Origin: Sphingomonas bacterium
GTDB taxonomy: Bacteria; Pseudomonadota; Alphaproteobacteria; Sphingomonadales; Sphingomonadaceae
DNA: 64,000 nucleotides
Reading direction: 5' to 3'
NCBI GenBank assembly: GCA_030149245.1
Contig: JASBRX010000029.1
Coordinates: 1 to 64,000, forward strand
Within the stretch, counting starts at the first letter, position 1. Every line of letters begins with the position of its first letter. Positions 39,204-46,905 of this stretch are shown here, piece after piece. The notes beneath the pieces were generated by a model that did not search any database, was not told where the DNA came from, and saw nothing but the letters and a program-made list of their open reading frames with translations. Made by a program: the position numbers and the translations under genes.

Positions 39204-39301
39204 GACGGCGGGTCGGCGGCAAGTCCGCCGAACCCGTCCGACGCCACGGCTTTGCCGGGGCGAAAATCAAAAACGCCCGGCCACCACACCGGACAAAAAA
39301 A

Positions 39302-39331
39302 GGGCCGGGGAGTCACCTCCCCGGCCCTTTT
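39302..39331. terminator. Bidirectional terminator between groEL and the zinc-ribbon gene
   Basis: GGGCCGGGGAG and CTCCCCGGCCC pair perfectly over TCAC, with AAAAAAA on the left and TTTT on the right. It can end both groEL and the convergent minus-strand operon. Confidence 0.9.
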
Positions 39332-39356
39332 CGTTACGCCACGCTTACACGCACAC

Positions 39357-39719
39357 TCACCGCATCCCGAGCAACCGGAATGCCGCAATCGCCTGATCCA
39401 TCGTCTCGCGGTCGCCGGGAACCTCGTCACTCGACGGCGGCGCGCTGACCATGATGCTGCCCACGCTATAGCGCGGCAGCTTCGCCCATTTGTTCTTCGG
39501 CATGTTCGCCGTCACCGGCAGCCGCCGCCCGAAATCGCTGGGCAGCGCGTGGCGGTGATAGCCGCTGCGCCACACCACGCGATACTTGCTCGGCACCGTC
39601 CGCCACGGCCCGTCGGCGCGCATCATGTCGCGCCCGCACCGGGTGCAGCGGGTAAAGAAATACCCCTCGTTCCAGATCTCGTCGCCGGGCTGATGCCCGG
39701 TCAGGTGACAGCGCCCCAT
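39357..39719 (-). CDS. Small zinc-ribbon protein, unknown
   Basis: The 120-residue protein begins MGRCHLTGHQPGDE and has a paired C25-x2-C28 in TRCTRCGRDMMR. C4, H9 and the CxxC pair could bind one zinc ion. The remainder is basic and aromatic (TVPSKYRVVWRSGYHRHALP) and then low in pattern. The same RCHLxxH...CxxCG layout recurs in the 55-residue gene at 60151-60318. Its start lies 13 bases after the MraZ-like gene, so the two form an operon. The start at 39719 follows GGGGGCGGGG. Confidence 0.65.
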   Translation of the reverse strand: MGRCHLTGHQPGDEIWNEGYFFTRCTRCGRDMMRADGPWRTVPSKYRVVWRSGYHRHALPSDFGRRLPVTANMPKNKWAKLPRYSVGSIMVSAPPSSDEVPGDRETMDQAIAAFRLLGMR

Positions 39720-39732
39720 GTCCCGCCCCCGC

Positions 39733-40356
39733 TCACTGGAGCTTCGTCGCCGAGTGGACCAGCGCGACCAGATCGGCATCATCGGACTTCATCGCGTCCT
39801 CGAGCGACCAGATCTCGAACGTCTCGCCCGCGCCGACGAACAGCGCCGCATTGGCGATCCCCGCCACGGCCCGCGCCCAGCTCGGCAGCTTGACGAATTC
39901 GTTCGGGCGCCAGAATTCCTCGCAAAACCCGAACAGGCGGCGCGACGGCGCCGGCGGCGGCGGAATGTCGCGGCGACCCGCAGTTTCGGCCGCCTCAAAG
40001 CGGTGATCGTCACAGCGCATCGTCAGCTGCTGCCACCACCGGACGCTCGATCCGACCAGGCAATTTTGCGACGCATGCAGGCCCAGGAAAATACTCGGCC
40101 CCTCGCTGCTCACATTGCGGCGCACGAACGAAGGAAGGCGGACCAGCCCGTTGGTCTTGACCGGAACGATGCAATGCCCGGCATAGGGAACGAAGCCGCC
40201 GAGCGGCCGCGCGGGCCGCGCCGGCGGAGCCGGGGCAAACCGGCCGTCGCTCGGCGCAAACAGGCTGCGCCCATGCGCTGCAGAACTGGGTGACCAAGGT
40301 GCAATGCGCCCGCCATTGGGGGCCGTCTGAACGCTTTCCGAAGCAACGCTACGCAT
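39733..40356 (-). CDS. Diverged MraZ-like (AbrB/SpoVT-fold) DNA-binding protein
   Basis: The 207-residue protein has an unstructured Pro/Ala-rich N-terminus (1-55) and then two MraZ-type halves. The first is CIVPVKTNGLVRLPSFVRRN (62-81); the second is FVKLPSWARAVAGIANAALF with VGAGETFEIW (154-183). The spacing of L-P, A-G-I, F-V-G-x-G-x-T-F and I-W matches alphaproteobacterial MraZ C-terminal halves. MraZ represses the cell division (dcw) cluster, but no rsmH, ftsL or mur gene is near, so this is a stray paralogue or a specialised regulator. ATG at 40356 or 40362 are both possible starts. It is divergent from the GNAT operon across an AT-rich gap. Confidence 0.65.
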   Translation of the reverse strand: MRSVASESVQTAPNGGRIAPWSPSSAAHGRSLFAPSDGRFAPAPPARPARPLGGFVPYAGHCIVPVKTNGLVRLPSFVRRNVSSEGPSIFLGLHASQNCLVGSSVRWWQQLTMRCDDHRFEAAETAGRRDIPPPPAPSRRLFGFCEEFWRPNEFVKLPSWARAVAGIANAALFVGAGETFEIWSLEDAMKSDDADLVALVHSATKLQ

Positions 40357-40362
40357 ACCCAT

Positions 40363-40916
40363 TCCCCATGTTCGACTCACCGTCTCAACAAGCACCTTTT
40401 CTCTCGATTCGTGGTTAATCAGCGATATCGGGATTTTACGATCCGAGAATCTACAACTCGCAAAATCACAACATCCGCCCGGGCGGGTCATGTATAATTT
40501 CACGAATTTACATGGATTATCGGACTAAAATTGCCTATATCATCGAACTATGATCGATTAATATTTCAGTTCACATATTTATTACTTGGCACAATCAGCA
40601 CTCGCGGAAATGTGCGTATCCCATCTTGATCAAATCCATATTCGCGAATCAATCTCAACTTCACGCAATGAGCCGGTAACAATCGCGGTAATTCCACGAG
40701 TCGCGACGATTCACACCCGGGCCGAACGCGTTTGGCGCAGCGCGTCGTCGCGCGGCACCCTTACCCAAATGGGAAGTAATCGGCGCGATCGATCGATACC
40801 GTTGCCCGGGTCCCGACGCGCAATCTTTCCATCCAGCCAAGATGTGCACAAACTCGGGGAAATTTAACGCTTCGCCGCTACGCCAGACGCGTGATCCAGA
40901 CCCTGCAGGAGCGGCG
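40363..40916. other. AT-rich intergenic region, about 550 bp, no credible gene
   Basis: This gap separates the MraZ-like gene from the GNAT/JmjC operon. Its middle part (about 40385-40690) is clearly richer in A and T than the rest of the window, including runs such as ATCGATTAATATTTCAG and a TATAAT at 40493-40498 on the plus strand without a good -35. Short open frames have no recognisable pattern and no supported start. It probably holds the promoters of both flanking operons and a long 5' leader for the gene at 40917. Confidence 0.7.
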
Positions 40917-42125
40917 ATGAACGCGGTGACGGCCATCGACACGGGCAGCGAGCGCATTCCTGCGCCCGTTGCGCTGTGCCCAGTCGCGGCCGAACCGCAG
41001 GTCGAGGTGATGGCGCTGACCAGTCCCGACGCCGCATTTGCGGACGCGTGGGATGCGCTCGCTCGTGATGCCGCGGAGCCCGACGTCTTTGCCGAGCGCT
41101 GGTTTGCCGAGGCGAGCCGCCATCTGCTCCCGCCCGGAGTGCGGCAGCTTGCAGTGCACCGCAATGGCCAGCTGATCGGGCTGATGCCGGTCATCCCCGC
41201 CACCCGCTATGGCCGCATCCCGCTGCGCCATACCGAGAATTGGGCCCATTATCACCGCTTCCTGGGCGCCCCGCTGCTCCGCCGCGGTCATGAGACTGAA
41301 GCCTGGCGTGCGCTCCTGACCGCGCTCGATAGCGATCCGGCAGCGGGCGCACTGCTCCATGTCAGCGGGCTGGTCGAACAGGGGCCGGTCCATCGCGGGC
41401 TGATCGCGGCCGCCCAAAGCCTCGACCGCCCGTGCGATGCAGTCCACCGAATCGAGCGGGCGATGCTCGCGACCGAGCTATCGCCCGACGCCTATTATGC
41501 AGCCACCGTGCGCAAGAAGAAGCGCAAGGAACTCGGTCGCCTGCGCACGCGGCTGCTCGAACAGGGCCCGGTCGAGACCCGCCGCCTTGGCCCCAATGAT
41601 GCGGTTGGCGACTGGATCGATGATTTTCTTGCGCTCGAACGCGCCGGCTGGAAGGGCGCAGCGGGTTCAGCGCTCGCCTGCACCCCCGAAACCAGCGCCT
41701 TTTTCCGCGACGTCGTCACCGGCGCGCATGCGGTGGGCAAGCTCGACATCGTGCGCATCGACCTCAACGGCGTCGCGATCGCGATGCTGGTCAACCTGCT
41801 CGCCCCGCCCGGTGCCTTCTCGTTCAAGACGGCGTTTGACGAACGGCTGTCGCGCTTCTCGCCCGGCGTGCTGCTGCAGATCGACAATCTTCAGCTGCAG
41901 GCGCGCGGCGACATCGGCTGGATGGACAGCTGCGCGGTCGAAAATCATCCGATGATCAACAGCCTGTGGGGCGAGCGGCGCGGGATCGTCCGCGTCTCGG
42001 TCCCGCTTGCCGGTGCCCGCCGCCGCGCCCTGTTCACCGCCGCGCGCGGCCTTGAGCGCGCCGCCGCCGCCGTCCGCGCGCTGCGCACCCCCCGCCCCGT
42101 CCCCGCCGTGGAGAGCGACGCATGA
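40917..42125 (+). CDS. CelD/BcsL-like GNAT acyltransferase (first)
   Basis: The 402-residue protein has a FemAB/CelD-type GNAT fold (Acetyltransf_6 type). Key segments are an N-terminal substrate half (FADAWDALARDAAEPDVFAE), the strongly basic YYAATVRKKKRKELGRLRTRL, the acceptor region LALERAGWKGAAGSAL and the acyl-CoA half with KLDIVRIDLNGVAIAMLVN, FKTAFDERLSRFSPGVLL. Proteins of this group acylate polysaccharide precursors, sugars or peptide chains. AGGAGCGG lies 5 bases ahead of the ATG at 40917. It opens a four-gene operon with 4-base overlaps; the context is exopolysaccharide or cell-envelope synthesis. Confidence 0.82.
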   Translation: MNAVTAIDTGSERIPAPVALCPVAAEPQVEVMALTSPDAAFADAWDALARDAAEPDVFAERWFAEASRHLLPPGVRQLAVHRNGQLIGLMPVIPATRYGRIPLRHTENWAHYHRFLGAPLLRRGHETEAWRALLTALDSDPAAGALLHVSGLVEQGPVHRGLIAAAQSLDRPCDAVHRIERAMLATELSPDAYYAATVRKKKRKELGRLRTRLLEQGPVETRRLGPNDAVGDWIDDFLALERAGWKGAAGSALACTPETSAFFRDVVTGAHAVGKLDIVRIDLNGVAIAMLVNLLAPPGAFSFKTAFDERLSRFSPGVLLQIDNLQLQARGDIGWMDSCAVENHPMINSLWGERRGIVRVSVPLAGARRRALFTAARGLERAAAAVRALRTPRPVPAVESDA

Positions 42126-42979
42126 CCCCGATCTTCGACACCAACGCGCGCGCCGCATTTTCCGCGCTCTATCCAGAGCGGCCCGGCATATTCGGCCACC
42201 ATCTGTGCGGCCATGCCCTGTTCGAACTCGACGCGCTGGTCGCGCTGTCGCAGCGTATCCGCCCGGTCGATGTCGAACAGAATCTGGCGCACATCCCGGT
42301 CGGGATCGACCCGTCGGAGCTGAAGAGCAACGGCCTGTCGGTCGAGGAAACGATCCGCTCGATCGAGCAGAACGGGTCGTGGATGGTGCTGAAATTCGTC
42401 GATCAGGACCCGCTCTACCGCGCATTGCTCGACACCGTGCTGGACGAGATCGAGCCGCTCGTCGCGCGCAGCACCGGCGCGATGCTCAAGCGCGAGGCAT
42501 TCATCTTCGTGTCCTCGCCCGGCGCGGTCACGCCGTTCCACATCGACCCCGAGCACAACATCCTGATGCAGTTGCGCGGGGAGAAGGTGATGACCGTCTT
42601 CCCCGCTGCGGACCCCGAACTGGTGCCCGGCGCGTTGCAGGAGGCGTTCCACAAGGGCGGCCACCGCAACCTGCCCTTCCAAGACAGCTTCGCAGCCAAG
42701 GGCACACCACTGCGCCTGACGCCGGGCGACGCGCTCTATGTGCCGGTCAAGGCGCCGCACTGGGTCCAGAATGGCGATGCGATGTCGATCTCGCTATCGG
42801 TCACCTGGCGCTCCGAGTGGAGCTATCGCGAGGCCGATGCCCATGCGCTGAACCGCCTGCTGCGCAAGGCCGGGCTGGATCCCGCGATGCCCGCGCGCTT
42901 CCCGCAACAGAATCACCTCAAATCGATCGCCTGGCGCGGGATCCAGAAGGCGCGGCGCATAACGGGCCACGTCGAATGA
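42122..42979 (+). CDS. JmjC/cupin-8 type Fe(II)/2-oxoglutarate oxygenase-like protein
   Basis: The 285-residue protein has a double-stranded beta-helix with the iron facial triad of JmjC/cupin-8 hydroxylases: H140 and D142 in TPFHIDPEHN, and H213 in VPVKAPHWVQN. LYVPVKAPHWV and LQLRGEK-type strands match bacterial cupin-like JmjC proteins. Relatives hydroxylate protein side chains or small molecules. Its ATG overlaps the first GNAT stop, and its own TGA overlaps the second GNAT start (ATGA both times). It could hydroxylate the same substrate the GNAT enzymes acylate. Confidence 0.85.
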   Translation: MTPIFDTNARAAFSALYPERPGIFGHHLCGHALFELDALVALSQRIRPVDVEQNLAHIPVGIDPSELKSNGLSVEETIRSIEQNGSWMVLKFVDQDPLYRALLDTVLDEIEPLVARSTGAMLKREAFIFVSSPGAVTPFHIDPEHNILMQLRGEKVMTVFPAADPELVPGALQEAFHKGGHRNLPFQDSFAAKGTPLRLTPGDALYVPVKAPHWVQNGDAMSISLSVTWRSEWSYREADAHALNRLLRKAGLDPAMPARFPQQNHLKSIAWRGIQKARRITGHVE

Positions 42980-44037
42980 CCGCCCATTTCCCGCGGATCG
43001 AGGCGCAGGCCGCGCCGGTCGCAGCGCGCGTGATCGAGTCGGTCGACACGCTCGTACGCGATGCCGCGGGCATGCTCGATCGTCCGTTTCAGCGCAGTCC
43101 CTATGACCGGATCGACTGGCTGGGGCTGACGGCGCGCCATCTGTGGCCCGACGCAGCGCTCGCCGTCGCCACCGTTCGCCAGGGACCGCACGCGCTGTGG
43201 CTGCCGCTGCGGGTCAGCGGATCGGGCCGCGCGTGCAGCTTCGCGCGCTGGTACACCCTCGCCTTCGCCCCGATCGCCACGCCGGGCTGCCCGGCAGAGG
43301 TGCGCGCGGCACTGCTGGGCCGGCTGGTCGCGCAGGTCGGCAGCCGCTTCGGGGCGCTTGCCATGTGGCCGCTCGAGCCCGACATCTCCGCCGAGCTGCA
43401 ATCGGCTTTCCGTGCCGCTGGCTGGATCGCGATCGATCGGATCGAAACCGCGCACTGGGTCGCGCACACCGCCGGGCTCGACTTCGACTCCTATTGGGCG
43501 CGGCGCGGGTCAAAGCTGCGCAACACCGTGCGCCGCCGCGCGAAGAGCAGCCCGGTCGCGACGATGATCTTCGACGGCTTCGACGCCGAGGCCTGGGCCG
43601 CCTATGAGGCGGTCTATGCCGGAAGCTGGAAGCCGAACGAAGGCTCCCCCGCCTTTGTCCGCGCCTTTGCGCAGCAGGAGGGCGCGGCGGGCACGCTGCG
43701 CCTCGGCATTGCGCTACGCGACGGACGGCCTGTCGCCGCGCAATTCTGGACGGTCGAGCACGGCGTCGCGACGATCCACAAGCTCGCCCATCTCGAAAGC
43801 GAGCGCGCCAATTCGCCGGGGACCTTGCTGTCGCACGCAATGTTCCGCCACGTCCTCGACCATGACCGCCCCGACCTGATCGACTATGGCAATGGCGATG
43901 AGGGCTATAAGGCCGAGTGGATGGACGAGCGCCGCGTGCGCCACCGGCTGCGGCTGTTCAACCCGCGCAGCGTCAGCGGTCTGACCGCTGGAGCCACGAC
44001 CGCAGCGCAGGCGTTGATGCGGCGCTTCACGCGCTGA
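42976..44037 (+). CDS. CelD/BcsL-like GNAT acyltransferase (second)
   Basis: The 353-residue protein is a second FemAB/CelD-type GNAT. It shows RSPYDRIDWLGLTARHLWP near the start, DSYWARRGSKLRNTVRRRAK (basic acceptor helix), YEAVYAGSWKPNEGSPAFVR and the acyl-CoA half LRLGIALRDGRPVAAQFWTV, IHKLAHLESERANSPGTLLS, DYGNGDEGYKAEWMD. The last motif is typical of the family. It differs clearly from the first GNAT, so the two probably have different substrates. The start at 42976 overlaps the JmjC gene by 4 bases. Confidence 0.82.
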   Translation: MTAHFPRIEAQAAPVAARVIESVDTLVRDAAGMLDRPFQRSPYDRIDWLGLTARHLWPDAALAVATVRQGPHALWLPLRVSGSGRACSFARWYTLAFAPIATPGCPAEVRAALLGRLVAQVGSRFGALAMWPLEPDISAELQSAFRAAGWIAIDRIETAHWVAHTAGLDFDSYWARRGSKLRNTVRRRAKSSPVATMIFDGFDAEAWAAYEAVYAGSWKPNEGSPAFVRAFAQQEGAAGTLRLGIALRDGRPVAAQFWTVEHGVATIHKLAHLESERANSPGTLLSHAMFRHVLDHDRPDLIDYGNGDEGYKAEWMDERRVRHRLRLFNPRSVSGLTAGATTAAQALMRRFTR

Positions 44038-44075
44038 CACTGGCCGGGCGCACCCGCGCGACCTATAGCCCGCTG

Positions 44076-45680
44076 ATGCGCGCCGCCGATCCCCGCCTGC
44101 CCCTGATCCTGCTGCCGCTCGCGCTGTTCGGCGTGTTCTTTCACTGGCAGATCCTCGACATCTCCAATGTCGGCTGGCTGCTGCGCGGGACGGACAATGG
44201 CGAGAATGCACTGGGCCTGCACGCCTGGCTGCACGATCCCGCGCCCGGCTTTCTCCGCACCAGCCTGCTCGGCGCGCCGGAGGGGACGCCGCTCTTGTTT
44301 ACCGACAGCAACCCATTGCTCTCGGCGATCGGGTTCCTGCTGCAATGGGCGCTGCCCGCCGACGCGCAGCTGATCGGCTGGTGGCTGCTCGCCTGCCTGT
44401 TCCTGCAAGTCTTCTTCGCCTGGCTGCTGCTGCGCCGCTACGCCCCCGGCCCGGTCGCCCTGTGGTGCGGCGTGCTGCTGCTCGCTGCGCTGCCGACGCT
44501 GTTCAACCGCGTCGTCCATGTGAATCTGATGGCGCATTGGTTGATCCTGTGGGCGCTGTGGCGGTTCGACGATCCGCAGCGGTCGGCGTCCAATCGCGGC
44601 TGGGCGGTGCTGATCGCGCTGACGACGCTGGTGCATTCCTACCTGCTGGTGATGGTCGGCGCGATCTGGGCCAGCGCGATGCTGGAGCGGCTGGGCAAGG
44701 ACCGCAGCGCACTCCCGCGTCTGCTCGGCGAAGGTGCCGCCATGGTGGCGATGGTCCTCGCCATCGCCTGGAGCCTTGGCGTATTCGGCGATTTCCAGTC
44801 TTCCGGCAATTACGGCGCCTTCGCAATGCCGCTCGATGCACTGTGGAACCCGGCGGTCGAGACCTATTCGACCTTCCTCCCCGCAATCGAGCAACGCCCC
44901 GGGCGCGGGTTTGAGGGCTTCCAGTATCTCGGACTCGGCCTGCTGCTCCTGCTCCCCGCCGCCGCGATCCTTGCCCGGCGCCTGCCCCGCCCCGCGCCCG
45001 ACACGCCGGACAGCCTGTCGCGCTATCGCTGGCTGGTCCCGGCGCTGGTCGTCCTCACCCTGCTCGCGATCAGCACCTATCCCGACATCGCCGGATACGC
45101 GCTCCCCCGCCTGCACCTGCCCAGCAGCATCGCCAATGCACTCGACGCCGTCCGCGCCTCGGGGCGGTTGTTCTGGCCGGTTGCCTATGTGCTGGTGTTC
45201 GTCGCGCTGCGCATCATCTATCGCTTGCCGGAGCGCACCGCCCGGCTCGCCCTGATCGCAGCGGTCGTCTTGCAGGTTGCCGACCTCGTACCGATGTCCG
45301 TCGCGATCCGCGCCCAATCGGCGGAGGCGCGCCGCGCGCCGCTTTACGTCCGCACCACCTCGCCAGAATGGGACCAGTTGATCGCGCAGGCCGACGACAT
45401 CGCCTTTATCCCCGGCGACGTGACCAAGGGACTGGGCCATTTTCAGGAAATCGCCTGGCGCGCCGCCAAGGCGAAGGTGCCGGTGCGCAGCGTCTATGTC
45501 GCCCGCACTTCCCATGCCAGCGCCGCGCGGCAACAGGCCGAAACCGACCGCTTCCGCGCCGGCGAGGTCGTGCCGGGTCGTCTCTACATCCTGATCGACA
45601 ATGAACGCGTTCCCGCGCCGCTGGTGTTTCAGGCGCGCCCGCTTGACGGGGTCACGATCCTGTTCGTGCCAAAGGGTTAA
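44076..45680 (+). CDS. Polytopic membrane protein, DUF6311-like
   Basis: The 534-residue protein has about ten membrane helices and a soluble C-terminal domain of about 120 residues. The extracytoplasmic motif LLRGTDNGENALGLHAWLHDP and the FTDSNPLLS and RASGRLFWPVAYV segments resemble the DUF6311 family of GT-C-like membrane proteins, which may handle lipid-linked sugars. No catalytic residue can be proved. ATG at 44076 is the first start giving a normal N-terminal helix, 38 bases after the GNAT stop. Its TAA overlaps the stop of convergent manC (TTAA shared). Confidence 0.7.
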   Translation: MRAADPRLPLILLPLALFGVFFHWQILDISNVGWLLRGTDNGENALGLHAWLHDPAPGFLRTSLLGAPEGTPLLFTDSNPLLSAIGFLLQWALPADAQLIGWWLLACLFLQVFFAWLLLRRYAPGPVALWCGVLLLAALPTLFNRVVHVNLMAHWLILWALWRFDDPQRSASNRGWAVLIALTTLVHSYLLVMVGAIWASAMLERLGKDRSALPRLLGEGAAMVAMVLAIAWSLGVFGDFQSSGNYGAFAMPLDALWNPAVETYSTFLPAIEQRPGRGFEGFQYLGLGLLLLLPAAAILARRLPRPAPDTPDSLSRYRWLVPALVVLTLLAISTYPDIAGYALPRLHLPSSIANALDAVRASGRLFWPVAYVLVFVALRIIYRLPERTARLALIAAVVLQVADLVPMSVAIRAQSAEARRAPLYVRTTSPEWDQLIAQADDIAFIPGDVTKGLGHFQEIAWRAAKAKVPVRSVYVARTSHASAARQQAETDRFRAGEVVPGRLYILIDNERVPAPLVFQARPLDGVTILFVPKG

Positions 45681-46735
45681 GCTTCGCCCTTCATCGCCGC
45701 TAGCACGCGCTTGACCTCCTGGCTGCGGCCGCGCGGCAGGATCAGCACATCGTCGCCGTCGACCACCACGATCAGGTCCGACAAGCCGACCAGCGCAACC
45801 TTCTTGCCTTCGCCTGCCCGGACCAGGCAGTTGGCGGTGTCGATCGCCACCACATCGCCGCGACAGGCATTGTTGCTCGCATCGCACGCGCTGATCGCGT
45901 GGAGCGCGTCCCAACTGCCGACATCGGACCATCCCATGCGCACCGGCACGACCGCGACCTTCGACGCCTTCTCCATCACGGCATAGTCGATCGAGTCGGA
46001 CGGCGAGCGCGCAAACTCGGCGGCATCGGGCAGGATGCGATTGCCCTCCCGCACCGCCCGCTCCATCGCAGCGCGCGCTGCGGCCAGCATCTCCGGCGCG
46101 AACTCAGCCAGCGCGTCGACGAACACATCGGCGCGGAACAGGAAGATGCCGCCGTTCCAGACATGGTCGCCGCTCGCGACCATTGCCTCGGCCACGGCAC
46201 GCTCGGGCTTTTCGACGAAGCGCGCGACGCGGTGAATGCCCTCCCCGATCGCCTCGCCCACGCGAATATAGCCATAGCCGGTTTCGGGGTGGTCCGGGCT
46301 GATCCCGAACGTCGCCATCCACCCATCGCGCACCGCTGGCAGCGCGGCCCCGATCGCTGCATGGAACGCGGGAATATCCGCGATGACATGGTCCGACGGC
46401 ATCACCAGCAACGGCGCGCTGCCATCGACCGCCAGTGCCGCCAGTGCGATCGCCGGCGCGGTATTCCGCCCCATCGGCTCCAGGATCATCGCGCGGATCG
46501 CGTCGGCCCCGCCCAACTGCTGTTCGATCATGTCGGCATGAAGCGCATTGGCCACCACGATCGGCGCGCCGAACCCCGCTTCCGCCGGCGCACGCTGCGC
46601 GGTCAGTTGCAGCATCGTCTCGTCGGCGGTCAGCGCCAGCATCTGTTTGGGCCGCTCTGGGCGCGACATCGGCCACAACCGGGTGCCCGAACCGCCCGAC
46701 AGGATCACCGGGACGATCGCTTCATGCTCGCTCAT
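45677..46735 (-). CDS. manC: Mannose-1-phosphate guanylyltransferase
   Basis: The 352-residue protein makes GDP-mannose from mannose-1-phosphate and GTP. It has the nucleotidyltransferase signature GGSGTRLWP (14-22), KQMLAL, HVIADIPAF, FVEKPERAVAEA and WNGGIFLFRADVF. It lacks the C-terminal phosphomannose isomerase domain present in longer ManC/AlgA proteins. GDP-mannose feeds exopolysaccharide and glycan synthesis, fitting the flanking genes. The ATG at 46735 has AAGGG upstream. Confidence 0.93.
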   Translation of the reverse strand: MSEHEAIVPVILSGGSGTRLWPMSRPERPKQMLALTADETMLQLTAQRAPAEAGFGAPIVVANALHADMIEQQLGGADAIRAMILEPMGRNTAPAIALAALAVDGSAPLLVMPSDHVIADIPAFHAAIGAALPAVRDGWMATFGISPDHPETGYGYIRVGEAIGEGIHRVARFVEKPERAVAEAMVASGDHVWNGGIFLFRADVFVDALAEFAPEMLAAARAAMERAVREGNRILPDAAEFARSPSDSIDYAVMEKASKVAVVPVRMGWSDVGSWDALHAISACDASNNACRGDVVAIDTANCLVRAGEGKKVALVGLSDLIVVVDGDDVLILPRGRSQEVKRVLAAMKGEA

Positions 46736-46905
46736 GCACTGCCCTTCAAAACCCCCGCCGCGTGCCATCCATAAGCGGCACCGGCTGCACTCCCAAACAC
46801 TTATCTGGGCCGCAGTTTCCGCCGTTCAGCATTTCTTCGTCAATTTCGCCGACATGGGGGCCAGTGTCGGATTTGTTTACACTCGCACTTTAGGGTTGGG
46901 CCATC

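Noticed and set aside
40580..40605. TGGCAC in the AT-rich gap as a sigma-54 promoter for the GNAT operon
   Set aside because: No GC doublet is found at the required 10-base distance from GG.
40586..40867. A 93-residue plus-strand frame in the AT-rich gap
   Set aside because: No ribosome binding site, no pattern, and composition typical of noncoding DNA.
46740..46775. Sigma-54-like -24 element upstream of manC on the minus strand
   Set aside because: TGGCACG is present, but the -12 region reads GGGG instead of TTGC, so the pair is not a valid RpoN promoter.
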